64,000 nt of DNA from Bdellovibrionia bacterium (GCA_030424715.1 JAUHWH010000005.1:124001-188000), one strand, 5' to 3'. Shown: positions 43,862 through 53,681, counted from the stretch's first letter. Numbers and translations: made by a program. The notes: a model not told the origin generated them from the letters alone.

Positions 43862-45367
43862 AGAGACCTTGTGATCTGTCGGCTCTGTTTTCTTAACAAA
43901 AAATCGGTCTAAAATTTCGTAAGACTTTTCGATGTTGGCACGCACCTTCTCGGGCTCGTCGTGGCCAACGCCCAAGGTGTGATGAAAAAAAGATTCGAAC
44001 AGCTTTAGTTGCAGGCCAAGCCAAAAACGGCACTCCCTCTCCCACTCCTCATCTTGATCTTTGACTCGCAGGCTGGCCGCCACCAAACCCAAGTCATCAA
44101 CTAGGAGTTCCACTTGATTCACGGTTTTGTAGTAACTCATGATTTCTTTGACCTGCCAGCGGTAGGAGCGCTGCTTGCCGATGCTAAAGCAAAGCTCCTT
44201 GAGCTCATCGCCCACTCGCACGAGCATCCCTTGATAGCGCACGAACTTTTGATTGATGCTCTCTTGCTCATAATCGGACTCACGGCTGAGCTTAAAAATC
44301 GTATGAACCGAGGTGATGTACTTTTTAAACTCTTGGCGCAGCAAGAATAATGAAAGATGGATCGAGAAACACTGATCTCTTTGATCATAATTAATAATTT
44401 TTTGACTCTCACCTTTATTTTGCACAACTCGACTGAAATAAGGTGTGAGAGCGAGAAGAAAAATAGCTGGCAATAACAAAACCAGAGGCACCACCATATA
44501 AAGGGCAAAACCAAGCAAGATGGACTGGTAAATCTCGAGCAGACTCCCCACCTGGAAAAACGCCGCCGCCGTCTCACTGAAAATCGATACCCAAAGCAAA
44601 GACACTCCCAGCTGCAAACACTGCAGAAGCACGGCCACTGAGGCCGAAAAGTACAAACGCCGCCGCCCTTGGGGGACTTGCCAATAAAAGCGAGACAATG
44701 AAACCAGACCAAACAGAAAGAATAGAATGGGGAACCACATCACATTAAAGCCAATAAACAGATGGAGAATAGAAAGACTGAGAAAGTAAGCCACCGGCGT
44801 TCGAAAAAGCACTATCGATAAAGTCACTAGGCCTAACACAAACAACTCACCGAGATGATAGTTGTGGATATTCAGTTGTGAATGACTGAGATATTGATCA
44901 AATAAGGACAGTGCCGCCAAGAACAACCCAAGGGCTAACAGTCCCACACCCAAGTCTTTCCACTGATCTTTCCACAGCAAACAAAAAACCAAACTTAAAG
45001 CACAGAGAAGGCCGGCGACAACAAGAGTGCCTCCCATCAGTAAAAACGAAGACAGTCCAATACCAATGAAGCTGCCCAACAAAACCATAACAAGTTGTCT
45101 TCGGTTGAAGGAGCCGACATTCACCAACGAAGAAAGCTGCATAAAAAAAGCTTTCTTGCGGAAGCTGAAAAACTGAATGAAAATGGCAATACCGATATCA
45201 CAGACAAGATTTTGACCGAATTGATTGTACAACCAGGCTTGCACCTTGCCCGTGCTCAAAGACATGCGGACCGAAAATAGATCCAATAAAAAGTCGCTCA
45301 CAATGGCAAAAACCAAGAGAACGACCAACATCATTGCAATAGGCGGAAGACCAATATTTATGTCCAA
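43811..45367 (-). CDS. Polytopic membrane protein with PhoU-like helical tail
   Basis: 518 residues. About nine hydrophobic segments fill residues 8-330, then a soluble helical part (360-518) with repeated long helices (FVRYQGMLVRVGDELKELCFSI, VKEIMSYYKTVNQVELLVDDLGLV) similar to PhoU-type bundles. This layout matches the NptA-like Na/phosphate cotransporter family, but the QSSSA-type repeats that mark that family are not visible, so it may be a degenerate relative or unrelated. Last base run overlaps the convergent gene by 51 bases. Next gene upstream is rsmJ, 6 bases away, so they are one operon. Confidence 0.62.
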   Translation of the reverse strand: MDINIGLPPIAMMLVVLLVFAIVSDFLLDLFSVRMSLSTGKVQAWLYNQFGQNLVCDIGIAIFIQFFSFRKKAFFMQLSSLVNVGSFNRRQLVMVLLGSFIGIGLSSFLLMGGTLVVAGLLCALSLVFCLLWKDQWKDLGVGLLALGLFLAALSLFDQYLSHSQLNIHNYHLGELFVLGLVTLSIVLFRTPVAYFLSLSILHLFIGFNVMWFPILFFLFGLVSLSRFYWQVPQGRRRLYFSASVAVLLQCLQLGVSLLWVSIFSETAAAFFQVGSLLEIYQSILLGFALYMVVPLVLLLPAIFLLALTPYFSRVVQNKGESQKIINYDQRDQCFSIHLSLFLLRQEFKKYITSVHTIFKLSRESDYEQESINQKFVRYQGMLVRVGDELKELCFSIGKQRSYRWQVKEIMSYYKTVNQVELLVDDLGLVAASLRVKDQDEEWERECRFWLGLQLKLFESFFHHTLGVGHDEPEKVRANIEKSYEILDRFFVKKTEPTDHKVSSQTFYRITESIGSLAL

Positions 45368-45373
45368 CTACTC

Positions 45374-46087
45374 TTACCCTGTGTAAACATCGTAACGAAT
45401 CAACTTACCTTCAAAAACGATGTTTGGTTTATCGTACAATTGTTGTCCTTTTAGGGGTCTTTTGACAACCACTCTTTTGACACCTAGCTTTAAGGCCTCT
45501 TCAATGACTCTTTGCACATCAAAAGACGAGTCGGCAACCTCTCTCAAAAATGCCAGTGCTTTTTTCGGAGCACTTTTCTTTTTCGCATTTTCAAACATGG
45601 GGTCTAAGTAAAGGACATCTGCCCTCTGGCTGTATCGAGGCAACAAATCCAAACAATCGCCCTGATGGACCGAGAAATCTTTTAACAGAAGTGGTTCTTT
45701 TCGTTGAGCACTGTCCACAATTTTAAAAGTGACGGGGCTTTTCTCACACCCAATGACGTGAATACCGAAAGTCAGCATATGAAGGGCATCTTTAGCAAAG
45801 CCCAGCGTCCCGTCGATAACACAGTATTCGCTCTGCCCCTTAAAACCCAAAGCCCTACACAATAGATCTTTTTTTACTGAGACTCTCTGCTGTGCCAAGA
45901 CATCCCGTTGTTTCTTAAAATCCAGTGAAATCATGAAGTGCGGGCCTTGCCGAGGGTCTCTGACAACCCACTGCTCCCCTGACCAGACAAGATTATAGCC
46001 AATTGGCTGCTCCTCTAAAGGAAACCCAAGCTCCTCGTGCAAAGCGCGAGACTGGGGGGAACCATCGTCTAAAATAACGATAGCCAT
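45374..46087 (-). CDS. rsmJ: 16S rRNA m2G1516 methyltransferase RsmJ-like
   Basis: 237 residues with RsmJ features: LDFKKQRDVLAQQRVSVKKDLLCRALG, SAM motif I VIDGTLGFAKDALHML, GCEKSP, and the catalytic-type motif VLYLDPMFENAKKKSAPKKAL, closing with VVVKRPLKG. RsmJ methylates G1516 in 16S rRNA. Its start overlaps ubiA by 19 bases, linking it to the prenyltransferase operon without an obvious functional reason. Confidence 0.85.
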   Translation of the reverse strand: MAIVILDDGSPQSRALHEELGFPLEEQPIGYNLVWSGEQWVVRDPRQGPHFMISLDFKKQRDVLAQQRVSVKKDLLCRALGFKGQSEYCVIDGTLGFAKDALHMLTFGIHVIGCEKSPVTFKIVDSAQRKEPLLLKDFSVHQGDCLDLLPRYSQRADVLYLDPMFENAKKKSAPKKALAFLREVADSSFDVQRVIEEALKLGVKRVVVKRPLKGQQLYDKPNIVFEGKLIRYDVYTG

Positions 46088-47130
46088 AAAGGACTAAGAA
46101 AAACGAAAACAAACAAGCTGCTTTCGATGGTGTAGTGGAACTTCTGTAAACTCATTGAGTGCGAGATGTTCGATGATAAAAACGAGGGGGCACGATAGAA
46201 TAAGTTGTTGATGTAGATCTCAAAAAACAAGCTGACGATCAGGATTAGAGAAACCTCTCGGATTTGCGACTCTAAAGCAAAAATAATTAAGACACTGATA
46301 TGAAACAAAGACATCAGGCTATACAGAAACTTGGATCTCTCGAAGCCAAACAACGTCGATAAGGTGACGACCTTGGCCTTGCTGCTGTAGTAGATGTCTC
46401 GCACCTGTTTAGAAAAATCGTACTTCAGAGCATGATAGCCGAACACCCCACCCAACAAAGCCGAAGCGAGAGTCATCTGACCATAAAGGAGAAGCTCTAG
46501 TCCAAGAACCAACAAAGGCCCCCCCATCAAAAAGGTAGCAATCAGACTGACTCCCTTGAAGCGACGTCCGACCAGCCCTGAGCCCAAACTCCACCCCAAA
46601 ACAAGGGCCGCACCGGCCAGCGCCAGTGAAGCGGGCTTTATCAAAAAACAATATGAAGCAAAACAAACAGAGAGGGAGAAAAACACCGCCGCCAATTGCT
46701 TGGCCTGGTAGGGACGCATCAAGCCCTGAATGAGGGGCTTTCCACTGCTGTATTCATTAATCCGATCAAAGCCACTGATGTAGTCGCTGTAATCATTGAA
46801 TAAGGTCAAAGCCAGTAAAAAAAATTGCAAGGCGAGCAAGCAGGCAAGTAGTAAATCCAAAGGCGGTGCCCCATAGGTGGCCGTCAAAAAAGCCAAACCT
46901 CCGATGATAGGGAACACCAAGTAGATGTTGCGAGCCAAAGAATACCAATGAGACAAAGCGCCCATTAGGGATAGGGACTGTTTTTCGATAATCTTAAAGG
47001 TGACTGTCTCTTCAGCCGAGTTGACCGCCAGGCTGCGAACGGGTTGGGCAAACTCAGTGGCCGAAAAACGCCCGGTCAGCATCGGCCAAAAATTTTGATC
47101 TGTTTTAGGTATGGTGACGAACTGACTCAA
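46069..47130 (-). CDS. UbiA-family prenyltransferase (MenA-like)
   Basis: 353 residues, eight to nine membrane helices. Motif 1 NDYSDYISGFDRINEY matches the UbiA/MenA N-D-x-x-D-x3-D Mg site; motif 2 VFGYHALKYDFSKQVRDIYYSSKAKVVTLSTLFGFERSK gives the second Asp-rich loop, with DFSKQVRD instead of a classic DxxxD. It joins an isoprenoid chain to an aromatic ring, probably menaquinone synthesis, given the polyprenyl synthase upstream (4-base overlap). About 60 residues at the N-terminus precede the first helix, longer than MenA of other bacteria. Confidence 0.83.
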   Translation of the reverse strand: MSQFVTIPKTDQNFWPMLTGRFSATEFAQPVRSLAVNSAEETVTFKIIEKQSLSLMGALSHWYSLARNIYLVFPIIGGLAFLTATYGAPPLDLLLACLLALQFFLLALTLFNDYSDYISGFDRINEYSSGKPLIQGLMRPYQAKQLAAVFFSLSVCFASYCFLIKPASLALAGAALVLGWSLGSGLVGRRFKGVSLIATFLMGGPLLVLGLELLLYGQMTLASALLGGVFGYHALKYDFSKQVRDIYYSSKAKVVTLSTLFGFERSKFLYSLMSLFHISVLIIFALESQIREVSLILIVSLFFEIYINNLFYRAPSFLSSNISHSMSLQKFHYTIESSLFVFVFLSPLWLSLF

Positions 47131-48080
47131 TGGGCTGGTTTCCGTTGGGGCTTGCGTCTCCAGTACAAAATCTCAGGCAAGTCTTTAAGGTTCAGAATTA
47201 TTTTTTTCTGCTCACCGTCTAACTGCTCTTCTAGCAACGCTAACTTGTGTTCATAGAGGCTGATGAGTTCTTCATTGATCTTATCGAAATCACCAATAGC
47301 ATTTTGAAACTCTTGCTCTCCCACAATTCGAAGAATCTCTCCAAGGCTTTCGATTTTCTTGAGCTTCAAACGCTCTTCTTGTGAGAGGTGGCGACAGAAA
47401 AAGGCCCCAAAGGAGTTCAAATAACCAGACTTGATATCGCCAAGTATCGCTTTGCCCTCTGAATTGCGAATATCGTAGTCCAACAGATCATCACTGCGCT
47501 GAAAGAGAAGCCCCAGAGTTGTGCCCAACTCGTCAATCAGGCTCTGAATCTGGGGCGTGTTGATTTCTTTTGCTACGAAGGGCGCGTACAAACACCAGCG
47601 AAACAGAGAGGCCGTCTTCAAACTATGAACCTCAGTCAACTGCTCAAAAGAAAGGTCAAAGTCTCCCACCAGAGAATCTTGAATCCATTCGCCCTCGAGG
47701 AGTTCTGCGATCGTTTGACTGGTCAACTGTACCAGCTCGATATTGCCGTACCCCGAGAGATTGGTCATCACACGCGCCAACAAGTAATCACCGGCAAGAA
47801 CCGCATATTCAGGAGTGTACTTGAGCCACGCAGCAGTCTTGCCTCGTCGCAAGTTGGAGCGGTCCACCAAATCATCGTGTAACAACGAGGCATTGTGGAT
47901 GAACTCGATCGTCTGACAGAGCAACTTCACGCCATCGTCGGCGAGACCAAGAGGCCCCGCCACCTTTTGGGTCAACAGAGACCGGAAGCCTTTGCCGCCG
48001 TCAAAAAGGTCATCGTACAGTCGATTGAGCTTGGGAAGATAAGCCGGAAAGTCTTTTTCGCTGTAGTATTTAGTATCCAT
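47127..48080 (-). CDS. Polyprenyl (trans-isoprenyl) diphosphate synthase
   Basis: 317 residues from ATG 48080 (GAGG eight bases upstream); a GTG at 48152 adds an unlikely Cys-rich leader. Motifs: GGKGFRSLL, first Asp-rich motif LLHDDLVD, SLKTASLFRW (lysine-threonine motif), second Asp-rich motif QRSDDLLDYD. These enzymes extend farnesyl diphosphate to the long tail of quinones. Paired with the UbiA-type gene. The residue before the first DDxxD region (FIHNASLLHDD) lacks bulky side-chains that would stop at C15-C20, so a long product is expected (inference). Confidence 0.9.
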   Translation of the reverse strand: MDTKYYSEKDFPAYLPKLNRLYDDLFDGGKGFRSLLTQKVAGPLGLADDGVKLLCQTIEFIHNASLLHDDLVDRSNLRRGKTAAWLKYTPEYAVLAGDYLLARVMTNLSGYGNIELVQLTSQTIAELLEGEWIQDSLVGDFDLSFEQLTEVHSLKTASLFRWCLYAPFVAKEINTPQIQSLIDELGTTLGLLFQRSDDLLDYDIRNSEGKAILGDIKSGYLNSFGAFFCRHLSQEERLKLKKIESLGEILRIVGEQEFQNAIGDFDKINEELISLYEHKLALLEEQLDGEQKKIILNLKDLPEILYWRRKPQRKPAH

Positions 48081-48209
48081 ATTGAGGGCCTCGCCCGACA
48101 GGTTTATCAAATAAGTGCAGCAATAAGAATCAGAGAGCGGCCATAACGCCACCCATCATAAGCGCCTTATTCTCTTTATCTGCCTCCGGCGTCGTGGCAG
48201 AACCAAGCT

Positions 48210-48620
48210 ATGGAATTTACAACACAATTTAAAATACACTTCGACGAAGCCGACCCGGCTGGCATTGCTTTTTCCGGGGGCTTGTTCACCAAGGTCCACC
48301 GCTGCTACGAAGACTTCGTCGAAGCCCTTGGACAAGACGCCTCGGCGTTTTTTCTATCGCCCGAGACTCTATACCCCTTGCTGAAGTTTCAAGCGGACTA
48401 CCACAAGCCACTGCTTCCTTTGCAAAATTATGAAGTTAAAATCGGAGTGGTTGGCCTATCAACAAGTAGCTTTACCTTGCAATACCGGGTTACCCAAGGT
48501 GACGAAAGCTTTGCCACACTCACCTCGGTGCATGTCGCTGTTAACAAAAAGACCTTTCAGAAAACGTCTATCCCTGAGGATCTAAGAGTGAATTTACAAA
48601 AGTTTGAGCTTCCGCAATAA
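48210..48620 (+). CDS. YbgC/4-hydroxybenzoyl-CoA-type hotdog thioesterase
   Basis: 136 residues of a single hotdog fold: KIHFDEADPAGIAFSGGLFTKVHRCYEDFV is the family active-site stretch (DPAGI), and strands VKIGVVGLSTSSFTLQYRV follow. Such enzymes hydrolyse acyl-CoA; DHNA-CoA thioesterase of menaquinone synthesis belongs here and would fit the divergent quinone genes next door, but Tol-Pal YbgC or a general thioesterase is equally possible. ATG 48210. Its end overlaps the convergent carboxylesterase gene by 53 bases. Confidence 0.78.
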   Translation: MEFTTQFKIHFDEADPAGIAFSGGLFTKVHRCYEDFVEALGQDASAFFLSPETLYPLLKFQADYHKPLLPLQNYEVKIGVVGLSTSSFTLQYRVTQGDESFATLTSVHVAVNKKTFQKTSIPEDLRVNLQKFELPQ

Positions 48621-49254
48621 CGTTCATGGGGATCTCATGCCCCCCCTCAAACACACTCCAGGTTCCTTGCAAGCCCAAGCTTTGTAAATGATCGAAAAGC
48701 TTTTGGGCCCCAGTGACCTTTAATACCTGATCCCCCCGCCCGTGACTCTGAAAGAAAGGCACTTTCAATGGATCAGGAACGGTAGGGAAAACAGAGGGAG
48801 CCACCAAGTAACCCGAAAGTAACAACAAGCCTGCTGGGCTAAAATTGAGCCGATAAAAACTATGGCTTGTCAAAATCGCGCCCTGACTAAATCCGCCAAT
48901 GATGACTTTTGAATACAACTTTCCGAGATGATTGAGCCAATCAGTTATTCGTTGCATGATCTTTTCGTCAGCCGGATCGATGCCCACATCGGCCACTCCG
49001 CCATCCGAGAGGGTCTCGAAATCGCTGACTCGCAAGTTAAACCAGGCTCGCCCCGACATGGAGGGACCAATGGGCACCTCAAGAACTCCCTGGGGGAAGT
49101 ACCAGTCCACAAGCTCCGACAATTGGAACACGCGACTCAGACTCGCCAGGTCGGAGGCGTCGGCACCATAGCCATGAAAAAGAACGACACAAATCTTTGT
49201 GTCTTCATTTTGCTCTACCAAATAATCAAGATTTTTAAATTTTTGCCAGTTCAT
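48568..49254 (-). CDS. Phospholipase/carboxylesterase family hydrolase
   Basis: 228 residues, cytoplasmic alpha/beta hydrolase of the EstB/Ypn type: CVVLFHGYGADASDL, GRAWFNLR, nucleophile elbow IGGFSQGAILTSH, SHGRGDQVLKVTGA with the Asp, and FEGGHEIPMNVI with the His. These act on short-chain esters or lysophospholipids. Standard length of the family (about 220). Monocistronic. Confidence 0.85.
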   Translation of the reverse strand: MNWQKFKNLDYLVEQNEDTKICVVLFHGYGADASDLASLSRVFQLSELVDWYFPQGVLEVPIGPSMSGRAWFNLRVSDFETLSDGGVADVGIDPADEKIMQRITDWLNHLGKLYSKVIIGGFSQGAILTSHSFYRLNFSPAGLLLLSGYLVAPSVFPTVPDPLKVPFFQSHGRGDQVLKVTGAQKLFDHLQSLGLQGTWSVFEGGHEIPMNVIAEAQTFVNSLLDPQG

Positions 49255-49342
49255 AAATCGAGCTATAACACCTTGAGAAATAATAACAAACTATTTACGG
49301 CGCCCGCAGAAGAAACTATGATTTTCAGTTATGGAGACTTTT

Positions 49343-49789
49343 ATGCGCTGGATTCTACCCCTTTCTTTTCTGTTGCTCGCCCACTGTACTTCGGCCCCCC
49401 AACCCTCGGCAGAGCCCGAGGTCTCGAAAATGGACCGCTCGAAAATTCAAAAGACCATCGCCTCGCACCGCAAATACCTGAGTCATTGTTATGGAAAAGC
49501 GATAATGAAGAAAGAGGCCGCCAAGCTAGAGGGAACAGTGTTTGTGCAATTCAAAGTCGGCCCCGATGGCAAAGCCTTTCAGCCACAGTTTATCCCTGAG
49601 CGCTCCACCCTAAAAGATGACCAATTGAACAACTGTCTTTTTGCGGGTCTCACCTCTTGGGACTTCCCTGTACACCCTGAAGGATTGGAGCTGGATATCC
49701 GCTACCCCTTCCAGTTTAAGGCCACCGCTCCTGCCGGAATGCAGAAAAAATTAGATCAGTTCAAAAACCTGAGGAGCCGGTCGGAATAA
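49343..49789 (+). CDS. AgmX/PglI C-terminal domain lipoprotein
   Basis: 148 residues from ATG 49343 (GGAG at 49333-49336). Lipoprotein signal ends LLAHC with an unusual His before the cysteine. The rest is the domain seen at the C-terminus of the myxobacterial gliding protein AgmX and of TonB-like proteins: YLSHCYGKAIMKKEAAKLEGTVFVQFKVGPDGKAFQPQFIPERSTLKDDQLNNCLFAGLTSWDFP. Such domains sit in the periplasm in motility or energy-transducing complexes. It is isolated, with no partner TonB/ExbB here. Confidence 0.8.
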   Translation: MRWILPLSFLLLAHCTSAPQPSAEPEVSKMDRSKIQKTIASHRKYLSHCYGKAIMKKEAAKLEGTVFVQFKVGPDGKAFQPQFIPERSTLKDDQLNNCLFAGLTSWDFPVHPEGLELDIRYPFQFKATAPAGMQKKLDQFKNLRSRSE

Positions 49790-49867
49790 AGCCTCTAATA
49801 AGAGCATCACCTTGCCGATATAGCCCTAATTTGCTACCCATAGCGTTTCGACCTTTAGGAGACCGCA

Positions 49868-52504
49868 ATGATGTCAGAGACGCCTCAAACCATTTACTTG
49901 AAGGATTACCAACCTCCCCATTATTTGATCCCCACGGTCGACTTGCATTTCGACCTGCAAGAAGAGAGCACCATGGTCACAGCCAAGCTGCAAGTGAGGC
50001 GCAATCCAGACAGCTCTGCAAACACGAGCGAGCTGTTCCTCAATGGTAAAAAACTAGAGTTGGTATCAATCAAACGGGATGGCGAGACTCTGCAAGACTC
50101 ACAGTACACCGTCACCTCCTCTGGCCTGACCCTCAAGGACTGTCCTGATAACTTTTTACTAGAAACCCAGGTGAAGCTTAAACCGCAAAACAACAAAGCG
50201 TTCTCTGGACTTTATAAAACCAAAACCGTGTTCTGCACTCAGATGGAGGCCCAAGGTTTTCGGCGCACGACTTTTTTTATGGACCGTCCTGACGTGCTGT
50301 CAAAGTACCGAACCACTCTTGTGGCCGACCCTAAAAAATACCCAGTGCTGCTATCCAACGGCAATTTTATCTCTGAAAAGCAATTGGACAATGGCCGCCT
50401 CGAGGTGGTGTGGGAAGACCCCTTTCCAAAACCTTGTTACCTGTTCGCCTTGGTTGCGGGAGACTTAGATTGGATCGAAGACTCGTTTATGACCCGCTCG
50501 AATAAAAAAGTCGCTTTGAAGATTTATGTGGATAAAGGCAAAAAGGACCGGGCGCGTTTTGCCATGGACTCTCTCAAACAATCCATGAAATGGGACGAAG
50601 ACACTTATCGCCTAGAATACGACTTGGACATTTACAACATTGTTGCCGTGGATGACTTCAACATGGGAGCCATGGAGAACAAAGGTCTGAATATCTTCAA
50701 CTCGAAATATGTCTTGGCCAGCGCTGAAACCGCCACGGATGATGAGTACCAAGCCATCCAAAGAGTGATCGGCCACGAGTACTTTCACAACTGGACTGGC
50801 AATCGGGTGACTTGCCGTGACTGGTTTCAACTGAGCCTGAAGGAAGGACTCACTGTTTTTAGAGACCAAGAGTTCAGTAGCGACATGAACTCGCGCCCGG
50901 TGAAAAGAATTGAGGATGTTTCAGCGCTAAGATCACGCCAGTTTCCGGAAGATGCCGGCCCCATGGCCCACCCGGTGCGCCCCTCATCATACATCGCCAT
51001 TGATAACTTCTACACAGTCACTGTTTACGAAAAGGGCGCTGAGGTCATCCGCATGCTACACACCCTATTGGGCGCCGACATGTTCAAAAAAGGCGTGACC
51101 ACTTATTTTGAACTTTTTGATGGCCAAGCCGTCACCACCGACGATTGGATTCATGCCATGGAGAAGGTTTCAAAGCGAGACTTAAGCACCTTTAAGCTTT
51201 GGTATGATCAGGCGGGAACTCCAGAAGTTTCAGTCAGCACCAGCTTCTCGCCAGAAAATCAAACTTTTGAAATTGAATTGGAGCAGACCACGAAGGACCC
51301 GATCACCGGTAAGGAGCACCAACCTTTTCACATCCCCTTTAAAGTGGGACTGGTCTCCGCCGCAGGAAGCCCTCTGGACTTCACCTACCAAGACGACCAA
51401 AAGAGTGTGCAAAATGCCATTCTGGAACTTGATAAGAAAAAACAAAACTTTGTTTTGAAGAACGTCAATACCCCACCTGTTTTATCCATGAATCGCGAGT
51501 TCTCTGCTCCTGTACAACTGAATTTTGAACAGAGCGACCAAGACCTTTACCTTCTGATGACTAAAGACCCCGACAGCTTCAACCGTTGGGAGTCCGCTCA
51601 AAAGCTGTACCGCCAAACCCTCATTCAGTTTTACAATATGATACTGGCCGGGGAGTCCCCCCAGCTCCCCGCCGAGCTGAAAAAGGCTTTTAGTGATCTG
51701 ATTTTAAAAGGTGAAGAGGATCCCGCCTTAACGGCAAGAATTATGGAGCTCCCTCAGACCCATTACCTAGCCCAGTTTCTCGATGAGATCGACCCGCAAG
51801 TCCTCTATGAAGCTTACCAGACTTTTTACACGCAAATGTCCGAGCATGTAAACGAAGACGCTTTGGCTCTTTACACCCGGCTTGAAGAGAAAAATCTGGG
51901 GCAATCGGCAAAAGACGTGGCCTTGCGAATGTTTAAAAACCATTTGATGTTTTATCTGTTTAAAAACAATGAAAAACAGGGGGCGCCCCTGTTCATGCAG
52001 CAGTTCGAACAGGCTCGCAATATGACCGACAGCTTGGCAGCCCTCGGTCGACTCTCCCATGTGGGTGGCGCTGAGTTTTCACAAGCCATGAAAAAGTTTC
52101 GTGACCGCTGGCACGAAGACCTTCTTGTTATGAACAAGCTGTTCTTAGTGACTGCGAATTCAAAGGCCGACAATGCCTTTGAAAATATCCAGAAACAATA
52201 CAACTCCCCTGACTTTGACAAGACCAATCCGAACAACGTGTTTGCTTTGCTTTACTCGTTTGCTCAAAACAATTGGCCGCGCTTTCATGAACCTTCGGGG
52301 GCTGTTTACGATTGGTTCGCCGATGCCACTATCGACGTGGATAGCCGCAACCCACAGGTGGCCTCTCGCCTTGGCTCTTGTTTTAACAACTGGAAACAGA
52401 TGGCTCCAAACTATGGAGAAGGTATGAAAAAGGCTCTTGAGAAAATCCGAGATTCGAAACCATCTGACAATTTGTATGAAATTGTCTCTAAAGCACTGCT
52501 TTGA
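49868..52504 (+). CDS. pepN: Aminopeptidase N (M1 family)
   Basis: 878 residues, E. coli PepN-like length. Signatures: GAMENKGLNIFN (from residue 267), zinc site HEYFHNW (303-307) with E326 in LKEGLTVFRDQEFS, and the Tyr in VYEKGAEVIRMLH. It removes N-terminal residues from peptides in the cytoplasm, useful for degrading prey-derived peptides. ATG 49868 is preceded by GGAG. Monocistronic; two starts ATGATG are possible, the first is nearer the optimal spacing. Confidence 0.96.
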   Translation: MMSETPQTIYLKDYQPPHYLIPTVDLHFDLQEESTMVTAKLQVRRNPDSSANTSELFLNGKKLELVSIKRDGETLQDSQYTVTSSGLTLKDCPDNFLLETQVKLKPQNNKAFSGLYKTKTVFCTQMEAQGFRRTTFFMDRPDVLSKYRTTLVADPKKYPVLLSNGNFISEKQLDNGRLEVVWEDPFPKPCYLFALVAGDLDWIEDSFMTRSNKKVALKIYVDKGKKDRARFAMDSLKQSMKWDEDTYRLEYDLDIYNIVAVDDFNMGAMENKGLNIFNSKYVLASAETATDDEYQAIQRVIGHEYFHNWTGNRVTCRDWFQLSLKEGLTVFRDQEFSSDMNSRPVKRIEDVSALRSRQFPEDAGPMAHPVRPSSYIAIDNFYTVTVYEKGAEVIRMLHTLLGADMFKKGVTTYFELFDGQAVTTDDWIHAMEKVSKRDLSTFKLWYDQAGTPEVSVSTSFSPENQTFEIELEQTTKDPITGKEHQPFHIPFKVGLVSAAGSPLDFTYQDDQKSVQNAILELDKKKQNFVLKNVNTPPVLSMNREFSAPVQLNFEQSDQDLYLLMTKDPDSFNRWESAQKLYRQTLIQFYNMILAGESPQLPAELKKAFSDLILKGEEDPALTARIMELPQTHYLAQFLDEIDPQVLYEAYQTFYTQMSEHVNEDALALYTRLEEKNLGQSAKDVALRMFKNHLMFYLFKNNEKQGAPLFMQQFEQARNMTDSLAALGRLSHVGGAEFSQAMKKFRDRWHEDLLVMNKLFLVTANSKADNAFENIQKQYNSPDFDKTNPNNVFALLYSFAQNNWPRFHEPSGAVYDWFADATIDVDSRNPQVASRLGSCFNNWKQMAPNYGEGMKKALEKIRDSKPSDNLYEIVSKALL

Positions 52505-52634
52505 CGTCAGTTGACGCGTCGCTCATGAAAGAGCCTGACATACTGACACATTAAACAATTATTTTTTTATAGATTTTTATTCCCCTCGCTTCTTATCATG
52601 GAGTCTCCAATAAGGACTTTGGGGGGATTAATCT

Positions 52635-53681
52635 ATGGAAAGATTTCTAGTGGCCGTCGTCGGCTTTTTGCTCATTTCACAAACAAGCTTTGCAAGAGAA
52701 CCACTCACGACCGAAGAGGTTGAGGCTATCGTTACTGAGTTTCAGTACGAGGGTAATTACAAAGAGATTAGCAGTTCAAAAAGCGGAGGCTTCTTTGCTC
52801 GCTGTTGGACCTACACCAAAGTTTTTGAAACCATCTACCCCGGGGCGACCGAGCCCCTTAAGGTGTCGATGACCATGTATATACCGAGCCGTGATGATCT
52901 TGGTGAAGACAAGGTGCCGGCAGTGATCATGGTTCCTCCTATCGGTGGAATCAATCTGCTCGATAAAAACACCGCCAAAACCCTGTGCTCTTACGATATG
53001 GCTGGCCTTATTATCACGAATGACTTTGCTAATATTGAAGAGCAGGCGGCAAAAAAACTCCTGCCACCAGAAGACCACCAAGAGACCTTCTATCGCACAG
53101 CCGCCGCCATTAAGTCCGTCATGGCTTTTATCGAAGATGACGAAAACTTAGATTATAGCCGCATGGGTGTGTTTGGCGTCAGCCTCGGTGGAATTCTGAG
53201 TTCTTTTGTTATGGCCACCCAGCCCGATATTTCAGCGGGATATTTTGTGGTCGCCGGCGGAGACATCCCGCAAATCCTCGCCACCAGCCGGCAAGATGAA
53301 GTCTCAAGAATTCGGCGTAAACGGATGGAAGCCGAAGGCCTCGAGACAGCTGAAGAATACGAAGCCTACCTGAGAAAGTACATCACCTTTGACCCTATTG
53401 ACATGGGGTTGACCATGCCACCAGAGACCCTCAACATGGTGATCTCTGAGCAAGACGACCACGTCCCCACTAGTAACCAAGAAATGCTGCACGCGGCCTT
53501 CGGCAGTCCTGAGACCACATACTTCCAAGACGATCATGTCGGAACCGTCATTTCCTTTTTATTTCCCGGCTCTGGACGACGAAAAGTGGCGCGTTTCTTT
53601 GAAGAGCGTTTTGCCATACAAAACCCTCGCCCGGCTGCCTTTGGCTGGATGAATGAACTTCTATCGGTTGTTTCTTTCTAA
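52635..53681 (+). CDS. Exported alpha/beta hydrolase (dienelactone hydrolase-like)
   Basis: 348 residues with signal peptide (ends TSFA, residue 20). Core: AVIMVPPIGGINLLDKNTAK (oxyanion), nucleophile elbow VFGVSLGGILSSF, acid-type region VISEQDDHVPTSNQ, and a C-terminal histidine in FQDDHVGTVI. It resembles secreted alpha/beta hydrolases that attack esters; substrate unknown. Ribosome site GGGGGG lies before ATG 52635. A terminator follows. Confidence 0.8.
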   Translation: MERFLVAVVGFLLISQTSFAREPLTTEEVEAIVTEFQYEGNYKEISSSKSGGFFARCWTYTKVFETIYPGATEPLKVSMTMYIPSRDDLGEDKVPAVIMVPPIGGINLLDKNTAKTLCSYDMAGLIITNDFANIEEQAAKKLLPPEDHQETFYRTAAAIKSVMAFIEDDENLDYSRMGVFGVSLGGILSSFVMATQPDISAGYFVVAGGDIPQILATSRQDEVSRIRRKRMEAEGLETAEEYEAYLRKYITFDPIDMGLTMPPETLNMVISEQDDHVPTSNQEMLHAAFGSPETTYFQDDHVGTVISFLFPGSGRRKVARFFEERFAIQNPRPAAFGWMNELLSVVSF

